NCBI GenBank assembly: GCA_029204225.1
Contig: CM055096.1
Location: forward strand, 77,766,792-77,830,791
DNA length: 64,000 nucleotides
Source of the DNA: Diphasiastrum complanatum
Lineage: Eukaryota; Streptophyta; Lycopodiopsida; Lycopodiales; Lycopodiaceae
Reading direction: 5' to 3'
Position 1 is the first letter of the stretch. Every line of letters begins with the position of its first letter. This document shows, piece after piece, positions 1 to 9,832 of this stretch. Under the pieces are notes generated by a model. It saw only the letters and a list, made by a program, of their open reading frames with translations. It had not been told where the DNA came from and searched no databases. The translations under genes and the position numbers were made by a program.

Positions 1-1300
1 TAAAGAATCTTAATTCATGAAAAAGTCTAGGCTAATTGCTAACTAATAACTATTTATCATTTTATCACGCAACTAGTTGGAACAAAGAAACAAATTCGAG
101 CTAAGTTCCAACTACTCAAATAGCTCTAAGTTGACCAAGATTCGCTTGTGACTCTAGAGCCCATAGCCCGAGAACAAAACTCTCTCTTTCACTCATGAAT
201 CCATAGACCAGCTCAATGTAACTCAAGATGCCCTCCTGAACTCACCCATCTCTAAATCTATTTTCATGTTTCCAATTTTTGAGATTCTCTCCTCTTGTAT
301 ATTCAGTTACTAGTTTTGTAAATTTTGTCCTAAAACATGTTTTTGTCAGTAAAATTTCATAAATTTCACAAAAACATCCAATATAAAAACATGCATTGTG
401 ACTTTAAAAAATAGTATGCCATGTCCAAAAGAATTAAACTTTCTAATAAAAAGCAAAAAATCGAATTCTTTTTTTATGTAAATAAAATACATGAATATTT
501 AGCCTTTCTAATTAGTCTATATCAACTTTTTACAAATAACTCGTAGAATAAGTTTAAAATATTACATAAAAAAATGCACAAAATCTTAAAAACAATGAAA
601 ATATTTTTTATTTATGTTTTTACAATTCAAATATGGAGTTCTCACTAACTCCTTTCAGCTCAATGCTTGATATATTGTCAAGACTTTCTTTTTCAGATGA
701 TAAAATTGACGACTCATCTTCTTCGTCAGAATCCACAAATAAATTCTCATGAGTCGCCTTCCATTGTTAACAAAAAAATCTGCATTGCAATTTTGCTTCA
801 TTGTTGTCAAGCTAAAAACGACGGATGTCATATCAACCCAAGATGCTCTTGTAAAATTGATATTGTTGACTTTTGTAGATGATTTCTCATTGTCAATTCA
901 AAATTAAAAGCAAGCACATCCACATCTTCAAGATTGATATCATCAACTCATGGCTGATTCTTTGCTGAACGTTTCCTTTTGCCCTTTGGATCTGACTGCA
1001 ACATTTCTAATTCATACCTTCCTAAAAAGACATTTGTCGAAGTGGTTCACATCCAATGCACACGTACAATTTTCGTTTACTTGTTGCTTTGAATGAAGTC
1101 AAGCACTTTAGCAATCCAAAATCGATGATTTTCACTATTTTCCAAAGCTCAAAGTGCAATGAGTGTCAGGTCCATGACCAGTACATAAAATTCAGTATAC
1201 TCCTAGTCTTGGATACACGGTACTCCAGTGAAAGAAGCTATTAGTTATGCCACGTCATACTGGACGTGACCCGAAAGTAATTGATATCCTTGTGAGGTCC
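1..1300. other. AT-rich stretch, nothing recognised
   Basis: This stretch is AT-rich with only short open frames that resemble no protein I know. I see no LTR, primer site, hairpin or exon-like run in it. It is probably old noncoding or degraded repeat sequence. Confidence 0.5.
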
Positions 1301-1606
1301 AAAACACACTAAACGGAGTTAGTACAAGGGTTGGGACCTTTATGTGCATGCGTAAGTATCAATAGCAATTCCATGAATAGAGGATCCATGCATAGAGACT
1401 CTATTCTAGTGGAGATCTATGTATAGGGGAGTTGGGGACCTTGCATTACTATAAATGCACAGGGGGTTATAAGCCTTATATAAGGAGGCCAAACTCGTCC
1501 TACTACTCCATCTTATGGTTGATTCATTGTCAGGTTCTCACTCTACTTTTATGCTTCCATTCCTTGGCTTGAGGGTGAAGCTTCTAGAGTTGATTGGTTG
1601 CTTCTA
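1301..1606 (+). repeat. LTR G, partial copy 1, with TATA box
   Basis: This segment aligns as a direct repeat with 34550-34840, sharing the run around AAACGGAGTTAGTACAAGG, the CATAGAGACTCTATTCTAG block and the promoter-like TATATAA (1477-1483; 34724-34730 in the other copy). The other copy is followed by an iMet primer-binding site, which identifies the family as an LTR. Here the LTR stops at TTCTA (1602-1606) and continues directly into repeat X, so this copy lacks the LTR end and primer site. The TATA box followed by GGAGG-rich sequence probably marks the U3/R promoter. Confidence 0.6.
1477..1483 (+). promoter_or_regulatory. TATA box of LTR G copy 1
   Basis: TATATAA followed by GGAGGCCAAACTC is conserved at 34724-34730 in the second G copy. 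Conservation in two otherwise diverged LTR copies and the position inside the LTR fit an RNA polymerase II core promoter that would start the element transcript about 30 bp downstream. Confidence 0.5.
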
Positions 1607-1821
1607 CACTTTTCAATAGGAACTTGATCAATGAAGCTACTTGATCTATGAAGCTACTGTGAGAGTGTAACTCTATGAGAACACAGGGAAGTGCCATTAC
1701 ATTGCATCACCTTGTTGCAAGAAGCCAGTTTGAGAGGATCATACAGAGTGAAGATCTGCCTCAGAAAACTACCTACAATCAGATTCTAAAAGTGAAGATA
1801 GAATAGTATGGAGTACCTTTA
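1602..1821 (+). repeat. Repeat X, outer left part (interrupted by element A)
   Basis: This segment is the reverse complement of about 31116-31317, including the blocks around TGTGAGAGTGTAACTCTATG and AGAGTGAAGATCTGCCTC. It contains a small local duplication (two versions of TGATC-ATGAAGCTAC) that the right copy lacks. It is the part of X that lay upstream of the site where element A inserted; X resumes at 12609 after the target duplication. No coding sequence is visible. Confidence 0.7.
1817..1821 (+). repeat. Target-site duplication of element A, left (CTTTA)
   Basis: CTTTA directly precedes the TGAAGAAAC start of the A LTR, and the same 5 bp follow the CCATCA end of the right LTR at 12604-12608. 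The inverted X copy has an uninterrupted single TAAAG at 31115-31119, which is the empty site. Confidence 0.85.
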
Positions 1822-2918
1822 TGAAGAAACAAAATGTTTCTATTGCCAAAGCTTTGCTAGCTTTCCGTCCTGATTTTGACAGAAAAGACAAACGAAGCAA
1901 AAATGTTCGCGAACAATTTCTCAACACACGACATGAAATTGTTTTGTGACACAAAATCATTCTTGCTCCACGAACGACCAAGAAGATCAGCCAAGTACCA
2001 AGGGGTACAAGTATTTGATCAGACATCATGACATCAGCAAAAGTACTCTAGAACGTGGCTAATCTACCACTCTTGTAATTTGTGATTAGTTTGTAGATGT
2101 TTAATCTTTCTAATCTGGAAGTTACACGACGCGACATGAAAAAGTTTGCGAACTAGATGCTTTCTGCTTGATGCATAATATTGTAAGATGAAAATATACA
2201 GAATGCATGTCCGCCTGTGAGCGGGACAATTTTGTAAGAGGATCAGCAGATCCATAAGTCTGCTAGTAAGCGAGACATTATTTGTGAGAGAATTGTATTT
2301 CTCTCACGCCAATGCACTGTGTGGATCTGTCGCACAGTGCTTGAAATCAAAAGATCAATAGATAATATTGTAGCTGTTATGCATATATTATTTTGAATGA
2401 TTGTATGATCTCGAATGAGTATTTGTCTGCTCTATTCGTGTATCTGTTTCACTTGTTTATTCAATTCTGCACATTGGTTTGATTTGTTGAATGCTATAAT
2501 AATCTATAACGTAGATCAACAGTGTCTATCTACATTCTGGAGGATTGTAGGAATGATATAGTTGGGAGTGACCAGCAATCATATCTAAATTCCACAAGAA
2601 CCGATTTTGTTCGCGAATGTTTTCGCTTCATGTTTCGCTTCGTTTCGTTTTGCGATCACTTGGCTACAAGTGTAAATCAATTTAAGAGCTCATTTAGATT
2701 TCGTTTTGTTTCGTTTTGCTTCGTTTCGTTTCATCTCGTTACAGAGCCTGATTGATTTTTTCGTGAATTCTTCTCTTTCGCCTAGTTTTGCTTCGTTTCG
2801 GTTTCGTTTCGTTTCGTTGTAGAGCTTGACTGGATTGCGAATTCTTCTCAAGCAGAAATTATTCGTGATCAGAACAGTTTTGTGAAATGTTCGTGAATCG
2901 TTCGAGAGATTTCTATCA
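1822..2918 (+). repeat. 5' LTR of element A
   Basis: The LTR starts TGAAGAAACAAAATG, as in A' (right end 61762, reverse strand). It is homologous to 11519-12603 along almost its whole length. It carries (TTTCG)n-like microsatellite stretches (about 2696-2800) and repeated TTCGCGAA-type motifs. The last 60 or so bases of the 3' LTR, ending CCATCA, are absent here: homology stops at TATCAG (2914-2919), next to what resembles a degraded iMet primer site. A deletion between two TATCAG copies, one in the LTR and one in the primer site, would explain this. Confidence 0.75.
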
Positions 2919-2981
2919 GATCCAAGAGGCTAAGCATTCAAACAAAGAATCATTAACAAGTGAGAACACAAATTCAGGAGC

Positions 2982-3839
2982 AATGGCTTCAATAAGTAGC
3001 ATACAATCCAAGATCTGTATAGTTATGGATTCATCAGGATCTAACTTCCTAGCATGGAAGGTTAAGACCTCACTAACACTAAAGGGAGAAACATCATTCC
3101 CCTAGGTAGATGGCACTGAGGAGATGCCTACCACAACAAGCAAGGAGCTACGTGAATGGAGAGAGAAGAATGACAAGGCAGTAGCCTTGTTATCATCATA
3201 CATCGAGGATAGCCTGACGCTTGACCTTACTACACTCTCTAAAGCAAAAGAGATGTGGGATACTCTACTCACAAGATTTCAGACGAAATCACGCAGTCAG
3301 ATAATGATGCTTGAAGATCAGCTGACAAATATGCAGTGGGATGGCAAAGACCTCACTGCCTTTATTAGAAAGATGAAGGATCTATTCCTTTCACTACACA
3401 ATTCTGGAACAGAAAATGCAGTGTCAACAGAGAAGCAACTTACTTATCTGTTGAGAGTCTTATCAAGATCCTTCCAAACAACCAAAACACTGCTCGCAAA
3501 AGATCCTACAATGACACTCGAAAAGACAATTGTCGAGATTCGAGAAGAAGTCGAGGCTTGAGAGCACCTTGATCACAAGGATGCTTCTGACCAAGCTCTC
3601 TACATCAACAAGGAGAAGACAAAGAAGCAATTCAAGCCTAAGAAGGAGTCAGATCGAAAGCAAGATCGTGATCAGCAAGCAGAAGGAACCAGCAATGATA
3701 AATGGAAGAATAAAGAAAGGTCGAAATAGCAAAGTGAAGACAAGAAGACATGTGAGAGATGCAAATGCGAAGGACATACTGTCAATTCATGTTGGCTTAA
3801 TCCAAAAATTGAGTGTATCCACTGTCACAAGAAGGGTCA
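2982..3839 (+). pseudogene. Element A gag, 5' part
   Basis: This is a copia Gag (UBN2/DUF4219-type capsid plus nucleocapsid). The frame opens with ATGGCTTCAATAAG. The capsid part reads through 3124-3561 with the family pattern of a tryptophan-containing helix and a LEDQLTNMQW-like motif. In-frame stops near 3103, 3559 and 3727 break the ORF. The first CCHC zinc knuckle (C-E-R-C-x4-H-x4-C) is complete near 3750-3800. The second knuckle starts C-I-H-C-H-K-K-G-H and is cut by the insertion of element B at 3839/3840; it resumes at 9593. Confidence 0.8.
3835..3839 (+). repeat. Target-site duplication of element B, left (GGTCA)
   Basis: GGTCA precedes the TGTCGCGGGAG start of LTR 1 of element B and reappears directly after the other LTR at 9588-9592. 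Removing B plus one copy restores a canonical CCHC zinc knuckle codon for codon, which confirms the boundaries. Confidence 0.95.
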
Positions 3840-4674
3840 TGTCGCGGGAGCGCGTGCGTGGGACTGATTTGTGTTCGTCCTCACTCGTCTTCTTTATCGC
3901 AAACAATTTTCTGTCTTTTAATTTTCTTTTGTGCGGAAGCCCTTATAGGATTTCAAACACTCGACTACGCATCACAGAAACATACTCTATTATAGCAATC
4001 ATGATACACAGCACAAGACAAGATGCACGAAAATAGAGTAACTGAATTATCAATTTTAGTTTAGAGTGAATTCGTCAGTGTCTCGCTCGTTGGCGGAATG
4101 ACATTCTACTCTTTCACTATGTTCTGCTCGTTGGCGGACTTTCATGCACAACCTTGGTGTCTTTACTTTCTTATCTATTCGCTATGTCTCTCTCTGTCTC
4201 TTACAGATCTCTGTATTTACATATCCTATTATGATCCAGAGAGGATCGTTTATACCTCCACTATGTGGAGTTTACAAGATAGCTAAACATCAAATCACAT
4301 GACTAGTTAACACTAATCAACTAGTTAGTTAGTCTCCATCGTTGCTACTCGTTTCAGCTGGGCATGAAGCCCGTTGAGCTGCCAACTGGCAATGCGAAAG
4401 ATTTTTTTCGTAATCTCCTGTTTGCTTTCGTTCTTTTAGTTTCTTTTCGTAGTTCTTGTTTCGCGTCCCTTTTGCGGTTCGTGGTCCTAAAGGTGTGTTT
4501 GTGATTCGCAATTGATTCGCGAATCGTTCGTGCTTCGAGTCAAAGACACGTTGACTGTCACGAATTGTTCTTGTTCGTGCTTCGAGACAAAGTCATGTTG
4601 ACTGTCACGAATTGTTCGACCTTCATGGCTTGTTCATGCTGTGACAAAGTTGTAGGAGTTCACCATTTCTGACA
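3840..4674 (-). repeat. 3' LTR of element B
   Basis: This 835-bp direct repeat of 8756-9587 reads TGTCGCGGGAG at its left end and ATTTCTGACA at its right end on the + strand. Read on the element strand it begins TGTCAGAAATGG. It contains several TTCGCGAATCGTTCG-type motifs (about 4505-4620) also seen in LTRs of families A and K. The polypurine tract lies just outside its right end. Confidence 0.92.
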
Positions 4675-4690
4675 CTCCCTCTTGAACCTT
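4675..4690 (-). promoter_or_regulatory. Polypurine tract of element B
   Basis: On the - strand the sequence directly upstream of the 3' LTR reads TTCAAGAGGGAG before TGTCAG. A purine run at this position is the usual primer for plus-strand DNA synthesis in LTR retrotransposons, and its side identifies 3840-4674 as the 3' LTR. Confidence 0.7.
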
Positions 4691-4700
4691 ACAGCTTTGT

Positions 4701-6440
4701 TCATTTAATCCAATTGTCTCTCTGTGTTTGGTAAAGATTGGCTTGTCGAGCGGTTTCGTGAGGAGATATTGCAATCATATTTTCTGATTTTATGAACTGC
4801 ATCTGGAGCTCTCCTTTCGAGATCAAATCTCGAATATCATGGTACTTCAGAGGAATGTGCTTCGTCTTTGAATGGAAGACAGGATCCTTGGACAGATAGA
4901 TGGCACTCTGAGAGTCCATCATCATCGTGCTTGGCCCCTCTTGTGGTATCCCGATTTCCTCCAACATCATTTGTAGCCACACTACCTCATTCGCCACTTT
5001 CAAGGCTGCGACATACTCAGCTTCGCAAGAGGATTGAGCTACCATGGTTTGCTTTTTGCATACTAGCTAATTGTAGCTCCGCATGCTATTGTACATCCTC
5101 TAGTAATGGACTTGTTGTCATCTTTTCAGCTCACCCAGCTCGCATCACTGTAGTGATGCAGCTCGAATCCTTTCTCTTCATTTCTAACTCTGTAGGTTAA
5201 TCCAACATTCTGGTACCCTTCAGATACTGTAGGATTCGTTTGGCCATTTTCCAATTTGCTAGACTAGGATTGAAACAGAATTGGCTCAATGCGTAAACAG
5301 AGAAGGCCAGATCGGATCTGGTACAAATTGTTAAGTACATTAGACTACCGATTAAGTTTTGGTAGGGTATACATGCCATCTTTTGTTCTTCCTCTTCTGT
5401 TTTTGGGCAATCATGTTTCGTGAGCTTGGCTCCAGCTATCATTGGTGTGGCTTTCTCTTCACAGTCCATCATGTGGTACTGCTTCAGCACTTTTTTGGCG
5501 CATTCTGATTGACTCAAGTGCATTTTGCCATTTGTTCGATCTCTTCTGATCTCTTGCCCTAGGCATTTTGTTGCTTCTCCAAGATCTGTGATTTCGTAGT
5601 TTTCAGGGATCTGACTCTTCGTGTCTCTGATCAATATCAAGGAATTTTCTATCATCAGCAAATCATCCACGAAGATGGTCAGTATCACAAAATCCTTTGC
5701 AACTCTTTTGATGTAGACATTACAGTCTGGTTGAGTAGGATTGAAGTCAAGGGACTTCAGAAGACCATCAAGCTTTTTGTACCAAGCTCGTGATGCATGT
5801 TTTAGACCATAGATGCATCCCTACAGTAGACAGACATATTGTCTATTGTCAAGGTCTTCATAGCCTTCATGTTGCTTCATGAAAATTTCCTCCTCTAGAT
5901 CTTCGTGGAGAAAGGCTGTTTTCACGTCAATCTAGTGAATTTCCAAATTATATTGTGTGGCGTATGCAAGGAGTAGCCTTATGCTTGTCATCTTGATCAT
6001 GGGCGAATATGTGTCGAAATAGGCGACACCATATCCCTGCGTGTAGCCCTTCGCAACAAGCCTTGCTTTGTAGCGGCCAATGGTGCTATCTGATTTCAGC
6101 TTCTTCTTGTACACCCATTTGCAATCAACTACTTTCATGTTTTCTGGCAGTGGCTCTAATGTCCATGCCTTGTTTCGCCTCATCGACTCGATCTCTTCTG
6201 ACATTGCCTGTTTTCAGAATTCTCCTTGGTATGTAGCTGGCTCTTCTGTGAAGCTGCAGTACTCGAACTGCATGTCTTCACTCCATTGAAGATTGTCAAA
6301 ATAGCGTTCTGGAGGTCTTCTTTGTCTTGTTGACTTTTGAGGTTCGTTTCGTCGCTGCTCAAACATTTCTTGTTCGTCGGGTCGATCCTCTATTTCCTGC
6401 TATTCTGGAGTCTGGGGTCCTGCATTATGATTTGATGATT
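4701..6440 (-). pseudogene. Element B reverse transcriptase and RNase H
   Basis: This is the C-terminal half of copia Pol. The RT start (NKAWTLEPLP, then CKWVYKKKLK and the KARLVAKGYTQ block) lies at 6204-5932. The palm motif reads F-V-D-D (near 5670) instead of the common Y-V-D-D. The DLGEATKCLGQEI block and the LIGSLMYLT region follow at 5688-5197. The RNase H portion at 5045-4701 keeps the acidic C-E-A-E-Y and M-D-S-Q-S-A motifs and the H-I-x-L-K-Y-H block. Stops at several points, including between the RT blocks and near 5190, break the frame. Confidence 0.85.
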
Positions 6441-7733
6441 GTCCTCAATCTCCCTCTTGAATAGGCAGCAGTGTGAAGATCTCATGGCCTCTTTCGTCTT
6501 TCAGTCCAGGGAATGTGGACTCGTTGAACTTCACATCTCTGCTCGATACAACCTTCTTCGTGGTTGGATCGTAGAGTCTGTACACATGTGTTCCATTCGA
6601 GTAGCCGACCATGATTGTTTGCTTGGATTTGTCATCGAGCTTGTTTCTCTTTTCCTTTGGAATGTGCTTGTATGCTACACATCCAAACACTCGTGCGTAT
6701 GATAGATCAGGCTTTCTGCCTGTCCACATCTCGTACGGTGTTATGTTCTACAGCGTTGTCGTTGTTGATCAGTTCTGTAGGTGTACTGCTGCAGCTATTG
6801 CTTCGGCCCAGAATTGACCTGGCAATTGAGCCTGTGTCATCATGCATCTGGCCCCTTCGACTAGCGTTCTGTTTTTTCTTTCTGCCAGACCATTGTATTC
6901 TGCTGTGTATGCAGGAGTGAATTGGTGTTCAATCCCCTGTTCTTCGCAGAATCTTGAGAATTCTGTGCTTTTGTATTTACCTCCATTGTCAGATGTAAGG
7001 ATCTGTATCCTTTTTTAGGTGTGTCACTCTGCGAATGCCACGAACTTTTTGAAAGAATCAAACACTTCAGATTTCTTCTTCAAGTAGTAGATCGTGGTCA
7101 TTCGACTGTAATAATCTATGAATGTTAAAAAATATCTCGAACCTGAGAGCGAATCTATTTCCATCGGTCCACACACATCAGAGTGGACAAGCTCAAGAAC
7201 TTCCTTGGCTCTTCTTCCTTCGTGTGTGAATGGATTCCGATGTTTCTTGCCTTTCTGACAAGCTTCGCATAACTCATCCTCGGGCCTTGATATTTTGAGA
7301 CCTGTGACAATGTCCTTTGTGCTCATGTCGTACAGGCTCCGCATGTTCAGATGATACATTCTCCTATGCCAGAGCTGATCTTCGTTTTCTGAAGCATTTA
7401 GTATGCTATCAGAGTTGCTGATTATTTTGGCCTGGTAGAGGTTTCCTTCTCTGCATCCGACCGTCAGCAACTTATTTGTCGTCTTCTCGATCATACGGCA
7501 AGTGTTGCCGTCGAACAAAACTCGAATGCCTAGATCTGCCATCTTGGAGACAGATAGCAGATCTTTTCTGAGTGAGGGCACATAGAGTGCTCCTGGCAGC
7601 TCTGCTTGGCCTGACAGTGTTCATAGTTGTAGAGAGCTGATGCCCTTGACATCGTGTCTGCTTCCATTGCCTAGAATCACTACTCTATCATTTTCGAGTT
7701 CGTGAAAATTGATCAAGATCTTCTTGTTGCAGG
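6441..7733 (-). pseudogene. Element B protease and integrase
   Basis: The protease is represented by a V-I-D-S-G-E motif near 7757-7740; copia proteases usually read D-S-G-A. The pre-integrase HHCC zinc domain (LWHRRMYHLN ... C-E-A-C) and the integrase core start (H-S-D-V-C-G-P-M) lie in 7581-7024. The second acidic motif reads S-D-N-G-G-K-Y near 6960, and N-G-L-A-E-R-K-N-R-T carries the catalytic Glu. The C-terminal M-W-T-G-R-K-P-D-L domain is at 6729-6445. A stop near 7018 and one near 6755 interrupt it. Confidence 0.85.
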
Positions 7734-8690
7734 TTATGTGAGATGTTTCTCCTGAATCGATGACCACATCATAGTCATGTTCGGAGTAGCTTGTCGAAGT
7801 TTCGTCGAGTATCGTAAAAGCTTCGTCCCTCTTTCTACATCTTTAGATGATTTTGCAATATTTGTCTTTTCAGCTTTGTTTTTTCTTTTTGGGTTGAATC
7901 TACAGTCGTATGCAAAATGCCCTTTCTTCTTGCAGTGCATGCAAGGTATTGTTGGATTGAACCAGCATTTGTTGGTTGTATGGCCTGGTTTGTGGCAGTG
8001 ATCGTAGGAAGAAGATTGTTGATTCAAGGACTTCGTCTTCTCGAATCGTGGCTTGTTTTTGTTCTTCTTCTTTCCTTTTGTGAAGAGAGCCTTCTCTTGA
8101 TCACTGCTTCCCTCTCCTTCGTCTCTCATCAGTCTCTCATCAGTGACAAGACTGACTGCTTTGTCGAATGTCATATCTGGTAGACTCAGTATGAGCATTC
8201 TCAGTGGCTAATAGGATGTTAGTAGAGATTTCATGAAGTACATCAACTAATGTAGTGCTGGGACCTGGTGCTCCTATCCTGATGCAGCGAGTTGAGCGAA
8301 GATAGTTCGGATCTTCTCAACGTGCTGATCCAACTGGTTGCCATCCCACCTTGTTGATTGCAGTTGACTGTGAAGGTGCATGACTAAAGCTGCAGTCCTC
8401 ACTTCATACTTTTGCTTTAATCTTTCCCATGCTGCATGGCTGCTTTTGTAGTCATCAATCTACATGAGTAGATCTTCATTTATGGACAAAACAAGGATCG
8501 CCATTGTGCGCTCATCCTTTCTGATCTATTCAGCTCTCCTCGGGTCTCCCTCTGGAGGCTGCACCTCTGAGAGCTCGGTCACCGACCAGATGCCTTCGTC
8601 CTTTAGGAGTGTTTTGATTTTGAGTTTCCAGATTTTGTAATTTGCACCATCGAGACTGATTGCTACTCTGGTCTGGATTGTCGTAGCCAT
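7734..8690 (-). pseudogene. Element B gag
   Basis: The - strand frame opens ATGGCTACGACAATC at 8690, about 55 bases after the primer site. The N-terminus reads like a copia capsid (DGANYKIWKLKIKTLL). The nucleocapsid at 8198-7734 has two knuckles; the first has Tyr instead of the first Cys (Y-D-H-C-H-K-P-G-H), the second is a perfect C-M-H-C-K-K-K-G-H-x4-C. Stops within the capsid (near 8530 and 8460) and a break near 8210 make it nonfunctional. Confidence 0.85.
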
Positions 8691-8743
8691 ATTGTGTTGT
8701 CTGGAAGAATCACTGCTGGGATATCAGTAGTGACTACCTGTCT

Positions 8744-8755
8744 GCTCTGATACTA
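8744..8755 (-). promoter_or_regulatory. Primer-binding site of element B
   Basis: On the - strand the LTR end CGCGACA is followed at once by TAGTATCAGAGC, one base away from TGGTATCAGAGC, which matches the 3' end of plant initiator tRNA-Met. This fixes 8756-9587 as the 5' LTR and the direction of transcription. Confidence 0.85.
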
Positions 8756-9587
8756 TGTCGCGGGAGCACGTGCATGGGACTGATTCGTGTTCGTCCTCAC
8801 TTCGTCTTCTTTATCGCAAACAATTTTTTGTCTTTTAATTTTCTTTTGTGCGAACCCAGACGCTCGACTACGCATCACAGAACATATTCTATTCTAGCAA
8901 TCATGATACACAACACAAGACAAGATGCACAAAAATAGAGTAACTGAATTATTAGTTTTAGTTTAGAGTGAATTTGTCAGTGTCTCGCTCGTTGGCGGAA
9001 TGACATTCTACTCTTTCGTTGTGTTCTGCTCGTTGGCAGACTTTCATGCACAGCCTTGGTGTCTTTACTTTCTTACTCTATTCGCTATGTCTCTCTCTGT
9101 CTCTTACAGATCTTTGTATTCACATATCCTATTATGATCCAGAGAGGATTGTTTATACCTCCACTATGTGGAGTTTACAAGATAGCTAAACATCGAATCA
9201 CATGACTAGTTAACGCTAATCAACTAGTTAGTTAGTCTTTGTCGTTGCTACTCGTTTCAGCTGGGCGTGAAGCCCGTTGAGCTGCCAGCTGGCAGCGCAA
9301 AAGATTTTTCTTCGTTTGTTTTGTAATCTCCCATTTGCTTTCGTTCTTTTCGTTTCTTTTCGTAGTTTTCGTTTCGCGTCCCTTTTGCGGTTTGCGGTCC
9401 TGGAGGTGTGTTTGCGATTCCCGATTGATTCGCGAATCGTTCGTGCTTTGATTCAAAGACACGTTGACTGTCACAAATTGTTCTCGTTCGTGATTCGAGT
9501 CAAAGTCATGTTGATTGTCACGAATTGTTCGACCTTCGTGGCTTGTTCGTGCTGCGACAAAGTTGCAGGAGTTCACCATTTCTGACA
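8756..9587 (-). repeat. 5' LTR of element B
   Basis: This 832-bp partner of 3840-4674 differs most clearly where the 3' LTR has an extra CCTTATAGGATTTCA-like stretch. Both copies keep the TGT...ACA ends and the TTCGCGAATCGTTCG motif region (about 9427-9560). Confidence 0.92.
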
Positions 9588-9592
9588 GGTCA
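9588..9592 (+). repeat. Target-site duplication of element B, right (GGTCA)
   Basis: This is the second copy of the 5-bp duplication. It is followed by TGCAGCCACGGACTGCCG, which continues the zinc knuckle of element A in frame. Confidence 0.95.
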
Positions 9593-9832
9593 TGCAGCCA
9601 CGGACTGCCGCCTAAACCCAAGAAACAATTTTGCACAAAGCAGACAGGAAAACAATAATAGTTCGTCCTATGTTGAGGATCGAGAGAGCTCAAAGATGGG
9701 CAAAGAAAGATCGAATCATGGTAATTCGACCGCCTACATCTATGCAGACATGTGTGTAGTGTCAACACCTGACACACAGGAGGTAATCTTTGATGTAGGA
9801 GCTATCTCACACTTCGTTACATCAAGATGAAT
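9593..9832 (+). pseudogene. Element A gag tail and protease
   Basis: The frame continues the second zinc knuckle (A-A-T-D-C-R-L-N-P-R-N) interrupted by B. It then reads a basic linker and reaches the protease motif at about 9785-9825, F-D-V-G-A-I-S-H-F. The expected D-S-G-A or D-T-G-A catalytic triplet is altered to D-V-G-A, which should abolish aspartic protease activity. A stop follows at 9828. Confidence 0.8.

Larger units (their letters stand above)
3840..9587 (-). mobile_element. Copia element B, full-length structure, nested in A
   Basis: This is a 5.75-kb Ty1/copia element on the - strand with paired LTRs (3840-4674 and 8756-9587), an iMet-like primer site beside the right LTR, a purine tract beside the left LTR, and a GGTCA duplication. 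Gag, protease, integrase, RT and RNase H follow in copia order, each recognisable but carrying stop codons. LTRs of 835 and 832 bp differ by scattered substitutions and small indels. It is inserted in the second zinc knuckle of element A, so it is younger than A. Confidence 0.92.

Noticed and set aside
2522-2755. Phe/Arg-rich small ORF in the A LTR
   Set aside because: It translates the (TTTCG)n microsatellite.
9232-9777. 181-codon - strand open frame over the B LTR and A gag
   Set aside because: It spans an insertion junction and lies within LTR sequence, so it is a chance frame.
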